A DNA stretch of 64,000 nucleotides, taken from Oceanicola sp. D3 (GTDB taxonomy: Bacteria; Pseudomonadota; Alphaproteobacteria; Rhodobacterales; Rhodobacteraceae). Below, piece by piece: positions 42,000 through 49,950 of the stretch (its first letter is position 1; each line of letters opens with the position of its first letter). The stretch lies in assembly GCF_006351965.1 (NCBI RefSeq), contig NZ_CP040932.1, positions 1,426,001 through 1,490,000 of the forward strand, written 5' to 3'. The notes beneath the pieces were generated by a model. It was not told the DNA's origin, searched no databases, and was given only the letters and a program-made list of their open reading frames with translations. The position numbers were made by a program, and so were the translations under genes.

Positions 42000-43394
42000 A
42001 TGAACGCATCCCCGCCCCCCGCCGCCGCCCTCAAGGCCCTGCTCGATACCCAGCGCAGCGCCTTTCTTGCCGCGCCGGCCCCCGGCCTTGCCACCCGGCG
42101 GGCCGACCTTTCGCGGCTGGCCAAGGCGGTGAAGGGGCGGGCCGATGCACTGGCCGCCGCAGCAGCGGAAGACTTTGGCCGCCGCGCGGTTGAGGAAACA
42201 AAGCTGCTCGACCTCGTGCCAAGCCTCAACACCATCACTTACCTCGACCGCCACCTGCGCCGCTTCATGGCGCCCGAGCGCCGCTCGGTGCATGTGGCGC
42301 TCTGGCCCGGCAAGGCGCGGGTGCACTACCAGCCCAAGGGCGTGGTGGGCATCATCTCGCCGTGGAATTATCCGTTTCAACTGGCCCTCGCGCCGCTCGC
42401 CACCGCGATTGCGGCGGGCAACCGGGTGATGCTGAAGCCGTCCGAATTCACCCCCGCCTGCAACGCCGCCCTGCGCGCGCTGCTTGAAGATATCTTCCGC
42501 CCGGATCAGGTGGCGGTGGTTGAAGGCGGCGCCGAGGTGGGCGCGGATTTTGCCGCGCTGCCTTTCGATCATCTCTTCTTCACGGGCGGCACCGAAGTGG
42601 GCCGCAAGGTGATGCAGGCCGCCGCCGCCAACCTCACGCCGGTGACGCTGGAACTTGGCGGCAAAAGCCCCGCCGTGCTGGCCCCCGGGGCCGATCTGGA
42701 TCAGGCCACCGGCTCGATCGCCTACGCAAAGCTGGTGAACGGCGGGCAAACCTGCATCGCCCCCGATTACGCCCTCGTGCCCCGCGACCAGGTTGATGCC
42801 TTCTGCGCGGGCATGAAGACGGCCGCAAAAGCGCTCTACCCCGAGGGGCTGGCCGACCCCAACTTTACCCTCCCGATCCATAGCCGCCACGCCGACCGCC
42901 TGAAGGCACTGGCCGAAAAGGCAGAGGGGCAGGGCGCCCGCCGCCTTCCGTTGCTGGATGGTGAAAACGCGCCCGCAATGCTGCTGGATGTGACGGATGA
43001 GATGGAGGTGATGCAGGAAGAAATCTTCGGCCCCCACCTGCCTGTCATCCCCTATGACAGCATCGAAGAGGCCGTGGCCTATATCAACGCCCGCCCGCGC
43101 CCGCTGGCGCTTTACCACTTCGGCCCCGATGATGCCGCCCGCGAGACGGTGCTAACCCGCACCACTTCGGGCGGCGTCACGGTGAACGATACGCTGCTGC
43201 ACATCGCGGTGGACGACATGCCCTTCGGTGGCATCGGCGCGTCAGGGATCGGCAGCTACCACGGCCCAGAGGGCTTTCGCGCGATGAGCCACGCCAAATC
43301 GGTCTTCACCCAGCGCAATCCCAACGGCGCCCACCTCATCCGCCCGCCCTATGGCAAATGGACAACGCGGATCATGAAGCACTTCCTCGGCTGA
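42000..43394 (+). CDS. Coniferyl-aldehyde-type aldehyde dehydrogenase
   Basis: 464 aa NAD(P)-dependent aldehyde dehydrogenase. The motifs are WNYPFQLALAPL, the substrate glutamate region ELGGKSPAVLAPG and catalytic Cys in NGGQTCIAPDY. The compact length and C-terminal membrane-like FGGIGASGIGSYHG fit the coniferyl aldehyde dehydrogenase (CalB) subfamily, which oxidises coniferyl, sinapyl and related aldehydes. Adjacent to a protocatechuate meta-cleavage cluster, this suggests feeding lignin-derived aldehydes into that route. It follows gloA by 7 bp. Subfamily assignment is from memory of motif style. Confidence 0.8.
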   Translation: MNASPPPAAALKALLDTQRSAFLAAPAPGLATRRADLSRLAKAVKGRADALAAAAAEDFGRRAVEETKLLDLVPSLNTITYLDRHLRRFMAPERRSVHVALWPGKARVHYQPKGVVGIISPWNYPFQLALAPLATAIAAGNRVMLKPSEFTPACNAALRALLEDIFRPDQVAVVEGGAEVGADFAALPFDHLFFTGGTEVGRKVMQAAAANLTPVTLELGGKSPAVLAPGADLDQATGSIAYAKLVNGGQTCIAPDYALVPRDQVDAFCAGMKTAAKALYPEGLADPNFTLPIHSRHADRLKALAEKAEGQGARRLPLLDGENAPAMLLDVTDEMEVMQEEIFGPHLPVIPYDSIEEAVAYINARPRPLALYHFGPDDAARETVLTRTTSGGVTVNDTLLHIAVDDMPFGGIGASGIGSYHGPEGFRAMSHAKSVFTQRNPNGAHLIRPPYGKWTTRIMKHFLG

Positions 43395-43431
43395 ACGACC
43401 GTTCAATTCATGGGCGGCACCAAAAAGAAAA

Positions 43432-43536
43432 GGGCCTCCGGCGGGAGTACTTCCGGCAAGAAAATGGACAATTTGATTAAAATTGCGCGCGTTCCCGCTC
43501 CATTTTCTTGCTCCAAATACTCCCCGCCGGAGGCCC
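43432..43536. repeat. Long imperfect inverted repeat between convergent genes
   Basis: Arm 1 (43432-43468) begins GGGCCTCCGGCGGGAGTA; arm 2 (43499-43536) ends its reverse complement. Arms match over about 37 bases with a few differences, separated by 30 A/T-rich bases. It separates the aldehyde dehydrogenase from ligB1 and probably terminates both. A related single unit is at 26508-26534. Confidence 0.85.
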
Positions 43537-43544
43537 AAAATCTC

Positions 43545-44393
43545 TTAGGCGGCACATTCCAGAAGCAGCGTGCCGGCAGCGGTGTTTGAGATCGGGATGT
43601 GATAGTTCCGGGTGATCTCCGTCACCTCATCCCCCAGCGCCCCGCGCATCATCATCCACATCATAAACTCGGTGCCCTGCGCCCCCGCCTTCTCCACCAG
43701 TTCCATCCGGCTGATCTTTGTCAGCTCCTCCGGGTTGCTGACGATATTCTCAAGGCAATACTGGTCGAAGTCCTTGTTGATGAAGCCCGCCCGCGCGCCA
43801 TCGAGCTGATGGCTCAGCCCGCCGGTGCCGAGGATCACCACCTTGGCCTCTTCGGGAAAGCTCCGCAGCGCCTTGCCCAAAGCCTTGCCGAAATTCAACG
43901 CGCGCTTAAGCGTCGGGATCGGATGTTGCACCGTGTTGGCGCTGATTGGCACCGCGCGGGGCATGTCGGGGTTGTTCGGCGCGCCCGGCCAGAAAAGCTG
44001 CATCGGCACCACGAAGCCGTGGTCCACCGCCAGCTCTTGGCAACTTGTGATGTCGAACTCGTCCTCCACCATGCTCTCGATGATGTGCCAGCTCAGCTCC
44101 GGTGCGCCGGGGAAGGGGGGCAGGGACGGCAGGCCCCAGCCCTCATCCTCGTTGCGGTACTCATGCGCCGCGCCGATGGCGAAGGTGGGCATCCGGTCCA
44201 GGAAGAACCCGAGGCCGTGGTCGTTGTAGATGTTCACCACGTAGTCCGGCTTATGTTCCTTGATCCACGCGTGAACCTTCGGATAGCCGTCAAAGAAGGG
44301 CTTCCAATAGGGGTCGTCCTGCAACCCCTTGTCGATCGCATTGCCCACGGCGGGGATGTGCGAGGTGGTGATGCCTCCGAGAATTTGTGCCAT
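43545..44393 (-). CDS. ligB: Extradiol dioxygenase beta subunit, LigB type (set 1)
   Basis: 282 aa class III extradiol dioxygenase catalytic subunit. Iron ligands His12 (SHIPA), His59 (YNDHG) and a Glu in GTEFMMWMMMRGAL match LigB; the catalytic His is in GTGGLSHQL. It cleaves protocatechuate-like catechols with ligA. Compared with the second copy (51271), the QHPIP and RALNFGKALG segment and SLPPFPG region look more like gallate dioxygenases, from memory. It lies 11 bp after ligA1 and 150 bp from the long inverted repeat. Exact substrate unknown. Confidence 0.88.
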   Translation of the reverse strand: MAQILGGITTSHIPAVGNAIDKGLQDDPYWKPFFDGYPKVHAWIKEHKPDYVVNIYNDHGLGFFLDRMPTFAIGAAHEYRNEDEGWGLPSLPPFPGAPELSWHIIESMVEDEFDITSCQELAVDHGFVVPMQLFWPGAPNNPDMPRAVPISANTVQHPIPTLKRALNFGKALGKALRSFPEEAKVVILGTGGLSHQLDGARAGFINKDFDQYCLENIVSNPEELTKISRMELVEKAGAQGTEFMMWMMMRGALGDEVTEITRNYHIPISNTAAGTLLLECAA

Positions 44394-44404
44394 GTCTGCC
44401 TCCC

Positions 44405-44761
44405 TTATGCCTGGCTTGCGAGGAATTGCTGAAATTCCTCCCGCGTGCGCCCTGTCTGCATGCCGCCCACATCCTGCACGCTCAGCTTGAAGATCCCGGC
44501 CAGCTTGGCGAGGTAGTAGATGTTTCCGCCTTCTTCGATCATCGCAAGAATGTCATTGTCGCGGATCGCCTGGCGCTGCGCATCCCGCAGGCCATACTTC
44601 TCCATCCACGCCTCCGGGTCGGCCTTGAAGGCCTCGCGGTTCTCGGCGCGGTTGAAGTCGTAGCACATCTTGTTGAGCGCATAGCCCTTCATGGCCATCC
44701 GCCCGTCGAAGACCGTCGTGCCGGGGATGTCTATGTGATAGTCGTGGCTGTGCTGCGCCAT
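44405..44761 (-). CDS. ligA: Extradiol dioxygenase alpha subunit, LigA type (set 1)
   Basis: 118 aa small helical subunit that caps the LigB active site. Family landmarks are IPGTTVFDGRMAMKGYALNK, a central RQAIRDNDILAMIEEGGNIYYLAKL (split here) and a C-terminal TGRTREEFQQFL. The ATG at 44761 is chosen because GGAGGA lies five bases before it; an ATG four codons upstream is also in frame. Its promoter region holds an FNR-like palindrome at 44814-44827, and a terminator at 44913-44937 isolates it from ligI. Confidence 0.87.
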   Translation of the reverse strand: MAQHSHDYHIDIPGTTVFDGRMAMKGYALNKMCYDFNRAENREAFKADPEAWMEKYGLRDAQRQAIRDNDILAMIEEGGNIYYLAKLAGIFKLSVQDVGGMQTGRTREEFQQFLASQA

Positions 44762-44813
44762 GCTGTCCTCCATTGTCCTGCCTCGGTATCGCATGGACCG
44801 CCCCGGCCCGAAT

Positions 44814-44827
44814 TTGACCTGAATCAA
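44814..44827 (-). promoter_or_regulatory. FNR/Crp-family site upstream of ligA1
   Basis: On the minus strand TTGAT-TCAG-GTCAA, one base from the FNR/FnrL consensus TTGAT-N4-ATCAA, 53 bp before the ligA1 start codon. Confidence 0.45.
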
Positions 44828-44912
44828 GCCGAGGCCTCGGGCGGCACCCTTCGAATTGTGGAGACAGAAAATGAATGGCCGCCGCGTGGCAGTGGCCCGC
44901 GCCCAAACGCAA

Positions 44913-44937
44913 ACGGGCGCCGCAATGCGACGCCCGT
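44913..44937 (-). terminator. Terminator of the ligI-galD-ligK-galB unit
   Basis: ACGGGCGCCGC (44913-44923) pairs with GCGACGCCCGT (44927-44937), 11 pairs including one wobble, loop AAT. T-rich sequence (TTTGCGTTT) follows on the minus strand. It is 20 bp past the ligI stop. Confidence 0.75.
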
Positions 44938-44956
44938 AATAGCAGAAACTAAGCGG

Positions 44957-45847
44957 TCAGCGCGCCCAGTAGAGCCGCATCGGATTGTCCACCAGGAGCT
45001 TCTGCTGCTGTTCCGGCGTGCGCGCGATTTTGGGGATGTAATCCACCAGCGCCCCGTCATCGGGCATGTGGCTCTTCATGTTCGGGTGTGGCCAGTCGGT
45101 GCCCCAGAGCACCCTGTCGGGGAAGCGCTCGACGATGGCCTGATAGAAAGGGATCACGTCATCATAGGGCGGGCCTTGCGGGCTCAGCCGCTCGGGGCAG
45201 GTGACCTTGCTCCAGATATTCTCGTTGCGCGCCATCAGGTCGATGAAGCGCTGAAAATCGGGGTGGTCCACGCCCTTGCTCACATCGGGCCGCCCCATGT
45301 GATCGACCACCAGCACCGTCGGCAGGCTTTCGAGGAAGGGGATAAGCTCTTCAAGATCGGCGGCCTCGAAGTACACCACGATATGCCAGCCCAGCTTGGC
45401 GATCCGCTCGCCGATGCCGATAAACACCTCCTTGGGCGTGGCATCCACCAGCCGTTTGACGAAGTTGAAGCGCACGCCGCGCACGCCGGCGGCATCCATC
45501 TCGGCCAGCTCTTCATCCGTCACATCGGGGCCGACGGAGGCGATGCCGCGCGCGAGGTCTCCGGCGGCGCGGCAGGCATCCACCATCGCCCGGTTGTCCT
45601 TGCCGTGGCAGGTGGCCTGCACGATCACGTTGCGGCTGAACCCGAGATAATCGCGCAATTCAAACAGCTTGTCCTTGCCCGCGTTGCAGGGCGTATATTT
45701 GCGCTCCGGCGCAAAGGGGAACTCGGGGGAGGGGCCGAACACGTGGCAATGCGCGTCCACCGCCCCCTCGGGCAGCTTGAAATCGGGCTTCTTTGGGCTG
45801 GGGTGAAATTCCAGCCAATCCGCGTCCATCACCTGTGTCTCGCTCAT
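44957..45847 (-). CDS. ligI: 2-pyrone-4,6-dicarboxylate lactonase
   Basis: 296 aa, amidohydrolase-2 superfamily. It hydrolyses 2-pyrone-4,6-dicarboxylate to 4-oxalomesaconate in the cytoplasm. GAVDAHCHVFGP begins the barrel; FPFAPERKYTPC and ATCHGKDNRAM are characteristic segments; the catalytic Asp is in LWGTDWPHPNM. Length matches LigI of Sphingobium as I recall. Its ATG overlaps the galD stop by 4 bp (ATGA); a terminator follows. Part of the minus-strand galB-ligK-galD-ligI unit. Confidence 0.92.
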   Translation of the reverse strand: MSETQVMDADWLEFHPSPKKPDFKLPEGAVDAHCHVFGPSPEFPFAPERKYTPCNAGKDKLFELRDYLGFSRNVIVQATCHGKDNRAMVDACRAAGDLARGIASVGPDVTDEELAEMDAAGVRGVRFNFVKRLVDATPKEVFIGIGERIAKLGWHIVVYFEAADLEELIPFLESLPTVLVVDHMGRPDVSKGVDHPDFQRFIDLMARNENIWSKVTCPERLSPQGPPYDDVIPFYQAIVERFPDRVLWGTDWPHPNMKSHMPDDGALVDYIPKIARTPEQQQKLLVDNPMRLYWAR

Positions 45848-46884
45848 GCGAAAACCTCCCCGTCCATCAATTTGCGCGCCGTCCGCAGGATCGCCGCCTC
45901 TGTCACTTCGCCGTTTTCCAGCTTTGCCACCACCGTCATTTCGCCGGTCGGATGCTCCACCGAAAGCGCCCGCTCGTCGCCCTCGCCGCGCTCTGCCAAG
46001 TCGTAAGCGGGCGAGCCCTCCGTGAGGCAGGCGGTGGCAACGCTGACCGCGCCCAGCACGCCGATTGTCTTGTGGCAGCGGTGCGGAATGAAGGTGCGGG
46101 TAGAGATCGCGCCCGCCTTCGGGGCGCTCACCATCGTCATCTTTGGCACCGACTTCTCGGCCACATCGCCAAGGTTCATCATCGGCCCCGCCTTCAGCCG
46201 GATCGCCTCCAGCTTCTTGCGCAGGCCCTCGTTGGCCTCAAGCTCATCCGGCGTCTCCTCGCCGGTGATCCCCATGTCGGCGGCCCGCATCACCACGCAG
46301 GGCATGCCGTTGTCGATCAGGGTGCAGGCGACGCCCTCGATCTCGTCCATCGCATTTCCGGTTGGCAGCAGCGCCCCACAGCTCGATCCGGCGGTGTCCT
46401 TGAAGGCAATCGGCACGGCGGCGGAGCCACCGGGCACGCCGTCAATCCTGGCCTCGCCCGCGTAGCTCACCTTGCCGCCCGGCGTGCTCACCCGCGCCAC
46501 GGCCACTTGCCCGGTGTTCTCCATGAAGATCGTCACCGGCGTTTCGCCCTCCTGCGCCGCCACCAGCCCGCGCTCGATGGCGAAGGGGCCGACCCCGGCG
46601 AGGATGTTGCCGCAGTTTTGCGCGTCGGTGACGATGGGCTGGTCGACGAAGACCTGAAGGAAGAGGTAGTCGACATCCACGCCGTCGCGCTCGGATTTGC
46701 GAACCACCGCGACCTTGGAGGTCAGCGGGTCCGCCCCGCCCATCCCGTCAATCTGGCGAATGTCCGGCGAGCCCATGACCCGGAGCAAGAAGGCATCCCG
46801 CGCTTCGGGCAGATCATCGGCAAGGAAGTAGCCCCCCTTGGAGGTGCCGCCGCGCATCCACATGCATTTCACGCCGTCGCTCAT
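45844..46884 (-). CDS. galD: 4-oxalomesaconate tautomerase (PrpF family)
   Basis: 346 aa with a duplicated diaminopimelate-epimerase-like fold. CMWMRGGTSKGGYF is the conserved N-terminal motif of GalD/PrpF proteins; a second conserved loop is GSSCGALLPTG. It isomerises the keto and enol/diene forms of 4-oxalomesaconate before hydration. AAAGAGG precedes the ATG at 46884. It overlaps ligI by 4 bp and is separated from ligK by a 152-bp spacer that contains an operator-like palindrome, suggesting an internal promoter. Confidence 0.9.
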   Translation of the reverse strand: MSDGVKCMWMRGGTSKGGYFLADDLPEARDAFLLRVMGSPDIRQIDGMGGADPLTSKVAVVRKSERDGVDVDYLFLQVFVDQPIVTDAQNCGNILAGVGPFAIERGLVAAQEGETPVTIFMENTGQVAVARVSTPGGKVSYAGEARIDGVPGGSAAVPIAFKDTAGSSCGALLPTGNAMDEIEGVACTLIDNGMPCVVMRAADMGITGEETPDELEANEGLRKKLEAIRLKAGPMMNLGDVAEKSVPKMTMVSAPKAGAISTRTFIPHRCHKTIGVLGAVSVATACLTEGSPAYDLAERGEGDERALSVEHPTGEMTVVAKLENGEVTEAAILRTARKLMDGEVFA

Positions 46885-46995
46885 CTGGCCTCTTTTCTGC
46901 ATCCGCACAACGCACGGTGCGGGTCATCATGTCTTTACGTTTCTGCACCTGCGATATGCATGGGTTGTGCATAGGATGTGCACGGGATGTGGCGG

Positions 46996-47011
46996 TGGTA
47001 AAGCGTTACCA
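46996..47011. promoter_or_regulatory. Operator-like palindrome between ligK and galD
   Basis: TGGTAA-AGCG-TTACCA, perfect 6-bp arms. Next to it (about 46950-46993) are three to four near-copies of an 11-12-base motif of type GATGTGCACGG. Sits in the 152-bp gap upstream of galD on the minus strand. Confidence 0.5.
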
Positions 47012-47036
47012 CGCGGCGCCGCAGAAAGCGCGGCGC

Positions 47037-47729
47037 TCAAACATATTTCAATCCGGCCTTCTCCAGCCGTTCGCGCATGTTGTAGATGTCGAGCCCCAGC
47101 TCGCCAGCCTCAAACTTCGCCCGCTTGGCCGCTTCGTTGGCCTCCCGCGCGCGCGCCTTTTCAAGCACCTCGGCGGCCTCTTCGCGGCGCACGACAACAA
47201 CGCCATCATCATCGGCCACCAGCACGTCACCGGCGTTGACGAGCTCGTCGGCGCAGACGACGGGCACGTTGACCGAGCCCAGCGTTTCCTTGATTGTGCC
47301 CTGCGCAAACACCGCCTTGGACCAGACCGGAAAACCCATTTCTGTCAGGTCTTTAATGTCGCGCACGCCCGCGTCGATCACCAGCCCCCGGCAGCCCCGC
47401 GCCATCGCGGAAGTGGCCAGCAAGTCGCCGAAATAGCCCGCGTTGGAGGGGGTGATGGTGCCGAGGCACAGGATATCGCCCGGCTTGATCTGCTCGATGG
47501 CCACGTGGATCATCCAGTTGTCGCAGGGCGGGGCGAGGATGGTCACGGCGGATCCGGCAATGCGTGCGCCGCCGTAGATGGGCCGCATATGCGCCGCCAG
47601 CAGGCCCTTGCGGCCCTGCGCCTCATGCACCGTGGCCACGCCGCATTCGGCCAGCCCGTCGATCACGCTCTGCTCGGCCCTATCGACATTCTGAATGACG
47701 AGGCCCGTGGTTCCCGGTTGCACGCTCAT
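47037..47729 (-). CDS. ligK: 4-carboxy-4-hydroxy-2-oxoadipate aldolase
   Basis: 230 aa, RraA-like class II aldolase. It splits 4-carboxy-4-hydroxy-2-oxoadipate into pyruvate and oxaloacetate and can decarboxylate oxaloacetate. Landmarks are [14 protein letters not shown], the [12 protein letters not shown] strand, [10 protein letters not shown] (Arg and Asp at the Mg-pyruvate site) and [11 protein letters not shown]. Its first codon overlaps the galB stop by 4 bp (ATGA), so galB and ligK are co-translated. Last step of the meta route to central metabolism. Confidence 0.93.
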   Translation of the reverse strand: MSVQPGTTGLVIQNVDRAEQSVIDGLAECGVATVHEAQGRKGLLAAHMRPIYGGARIAGSAVTILAPPCDNWMIHVAIEQIKPGDILCLGTITPSNAGYFGDLLATSAMARGCRGLVIDAGVRDIKDLTEMGFPVWSKAVFAQGTIKETLGSVNVPVVCADELVNAGDVLVADDDGVVVVRREEAAEVLEKARAREANEAAKRAKFEAGELGLDIYNMRERLEKAGLKYV

Positions 47730-48463
47730 TCCAGCTCATCCACGGTGCGCGGGAAGATCGACTGAAAGCCTTCCGCATATTTGCAGTTGCGCCCGCCGGC
47801 CATGCCGCCGGAGTTGCGGCGGAAGTGGTTGCCGCGGTTTTCTGCAACGTTTTCATAGAAGTGCCAGAGGTGCTCCTGCCCCTGCATGCACTGGATCGCC
47901 GCCCATTTCTTGTCCCAGACATCGGTGATGTCGAGGAACACGTTGGGCTTCCACTCCATCTGCTCGGTCTGGTGCGGCTCAAAGAGGTAAAGCTGCGGCG
48001 CCCCCAGCACCTTCTGCCCCGGATTATGCCCCCAGGCCTGCGCCACCATCCGCGCCTCGAGGGCAAAGTCGGTGGTGCGCATGTGGTCGGTGTTATAGGG
48101 ATCCCATTTCGAGTGGGAAAACATGAAGTTAGGCTGCACTTCGCGGATGATGTCCACCATCTGCTCCAGCGTCTCGCGGCCCAGATCGAGCGGGTAATCG
48201 CCCCGATCGAGAAAGCGAATATCGGTCACGCCGAGCGCGGCAGCGGCCTTTTCGGCCTCGTCCTGCCGGGCGGCCTTCACCTTCTCCAGCGTCATGCCTT
48301 CCTGCTTCCACAGCTTGGCGCTTTCGCCGCGTTCACCATAACTTAAGCAGACGACGGTAACATCGTAGCCCTTGGACTGGTGCAGGGCGATGGCCCCGCC
48401 TGCGCGCCAGACAAAATCTGCCGAATGGGCGCTGATGACGAGGGCGGTTTTCTTGTCGCTCAT
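47726..48463 (-). CDS. galB: 4-oxalomesaconate hydratase, PIG-L/GalB type
   Basis: 245 aa, LmbE/PIG-L-fold zinc protein. [17 protein letters not shown] is the family N-terminal zinc motif in altered form (AHSAD rather than AHPDD), and [11 protein letters not shown] supplies the second metal region. In Pseudomonas putida GalB, a PIG-L-type protein, hydrates 4-oxalomesaconate; that role fits this operon, which lacks any LigJ-type hydratase. The ATG at 48463 gives [10 protein letters not shown]. First gene of the minus-strand unit, divergent from the LysR gene over 157 bp. Confidence 0.88.
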   Translation of the reverse strand: MSDKKTALVISAHSADFVWRAGGAIALHQSKGYDVTVVCLSYGERGESAKLWKQEGMTLEKVKAARQDEAEKAAAALGVTDIRFLDRGDYPLDLGRETLEQMVDIIREVQPNFMFSHSKWDPYNTDHMRTTDFALEARMVAQAWGHNPGQKVLGAPQLYLFEPHQTEQMEWKPNVFLDITDVWDKKWAAIQCMQGQEHLWHFYENVAENRGNHFRRNSGGMAGGRNCKYAEGFQSIFPRTVDELE

Positions 48464-48620
48464 GGGTCGCTTTCCTCCGCTTGCACGGCAGATCATAGCC
48501 GAGCCTTCCGCGCGGTCATACGCATTTGCGCTGTGGTGCGGAAATTCCAACCTTTGCGGCCCCAATTGATTTTTGCTATAGAGTGGCACCCTCACTCTCC
48601 GCAATCGGCGGTGCTGCCTT

Positions 48621-49856
48621 ATGGAATTTCCGAACATCCGCCACCTTCAGGCCGTGGTTGAAACCGCCCGCCTGAAGCGCGTTGCCCTCGCCGCAGATGT
48701 GGTTCACCTGAGCCAACCCGCGGTGACCCATGCAATTGCGAAGATAGAGAAAAACCTTGGGGTAAAGCTCTTCGACCGGCGCCCGGACGGGATGTATTGC
48801 ACCCAGGCGGGGCAGCTCTTTCAGGCGCGGGCCAAGCGGATGATCGAGCTGCTGCGGGAGGGGGCTTCAGAGGCAGTGCGGCGTGCGAGCCGCGATGAGA
48901 AATCCGGCGAAGACGGGCCGGTGCGCAAGGATTTTCATGGCGCGCTGACGCCGGTGCACCTGCGCACGCTCCTCGCTATGGCCAGTGCGGGCAACTACTC
49001 GCAGGCCGCCCGAGCGCTGGGCGTGTCGCAACCCTCCGTGCACCGGGCTGCGAAAGACCTGCAACGTCTTGCGGGCATTCGACTGTTCGAATCCGACCGC
49101 CGCGGCGTGGCCCTGACGCTCCCCGGAGAGCTCCTAGCCCGGCAGGCCCGTCTGGCCGCGGCCGAGTTGCGGCAGGCGGTGTATGAAATTGCCGAGGAAC
49201 AGGGCCGGGAGGCCACCACCATCGTGATCGGGGCCTTGCCGCTGGCCCGTTCGTCCATTTTGCCGCAAGTCATTGATGACGTTATAACTTCCGATCAGGG
49301 GGCGCCGCAGATACGCAGTGTGGAAGGCCCCTATCCCGAGTTGCTCCGCGCGCTGCGCTTCGGTGAGATCGACTTCATAATCGGCGCCTTGCGCGACCCG
49401 GCGCCTGCCGATGACGTGGTGCAGGAGCCGCTGTTTGATGATGCCCTCTCGGTCGTGGCCAGCCAAAACCATCCGCTTGCATCGAAACCGCAGGCCCTGC
49501 TCGCGGATGCGTTGGAGTACCCGTGGATTGCCCCGCCCAAGGCCACGCCCGCCGGCTCCTATCTGTTTGATACGCTCAAGATCGACAGCCTGCCCGGCAC
49601 GCCCGTCAAAATCGTGTCGTCCTCGCTTGTGCTGGTGCGCGGGCTGATGATGCGCGGGCCCTACCTCACTATCATGTCGCGCCGCCAGATCGAGATGGAG
49701 GAGGAGTTGGGGGTGCTCACCGCGCTGCCGATTCCGCTGGAGCGCAACGAGCGGAGCATCGGCCTGACCTTTCGCAAGGCATGGCGCCCGACGCCCGCGC
49801 AGGGGCGGCTGCTGGTGCGGTTGCGCGAGGTGTGCTGTGCCCTATCCGATGGTTGA
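48621..49856 (+). CDS. LysR-type regulator with two tandem helix-turn-helix domains
   Basis: 411 aa, about 100 more than usual. Residues 5-64 form a LysR winged helix (VHLSQPAVTHAIAKIEKNLG) and residues 112-171 form a second complete one (ARALGVSQPSVHRAAKDLQR), joined by a 25-residue charged linker; the inducer domain spans about 200-405. It lies between the two arms of the pathway, so it probably senses a pathway intermediate and controls both. Start is the ATG at 48621. The 157-bp spacer holds CGCA-TT-TGCG at 48521-48530. The double domain is in one uninterrupted frame, so not a fusion error from a frameshift. Confidence 0.9.
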   Translation: MEFPNIRHLQAVVETARLKRVALAADVVHLSQPAVTHAIAKIEKNLGVKLFDRRPDGMYCTQAGQLFQARAKRMIELLREGASEAVRRASRDEKSGEDGPVRKDFHGALTPVHLRTLLAMASAGNYSQAARALGVSQPSVHRAAKDLQRLAGIRLFESDRRGVALTLPGELLARQARLAAAELRQAVYEIAEEQGREATTIVIGALPLARSSILPQVIDDVITSDQGAPQIRSVEGPYPELLRALRFGEIDFIIGALRDPAPADDVVQEPLFDDALSVVASQNHPLASKPQALLADALEYPWIAPPKATPAGSYLFDTLKIDSLPGTPVKIVSSSLVLVRGLMMRGPYLTIMSRRQIEMEEELGVLTALPIPLERNERSIGLTFRKAWRPTPAQGRLLVRLREVCCALSDG

Positions 49857-49950
49857 ACTATCCAATAATTGAATGGCTTGTCCCGCCTTTCGATTTTTCG
49901 TTCGGCTGCAAAATTGGTAATCAGTTGCCCGTCACGAGGAGGTGGCGCAA

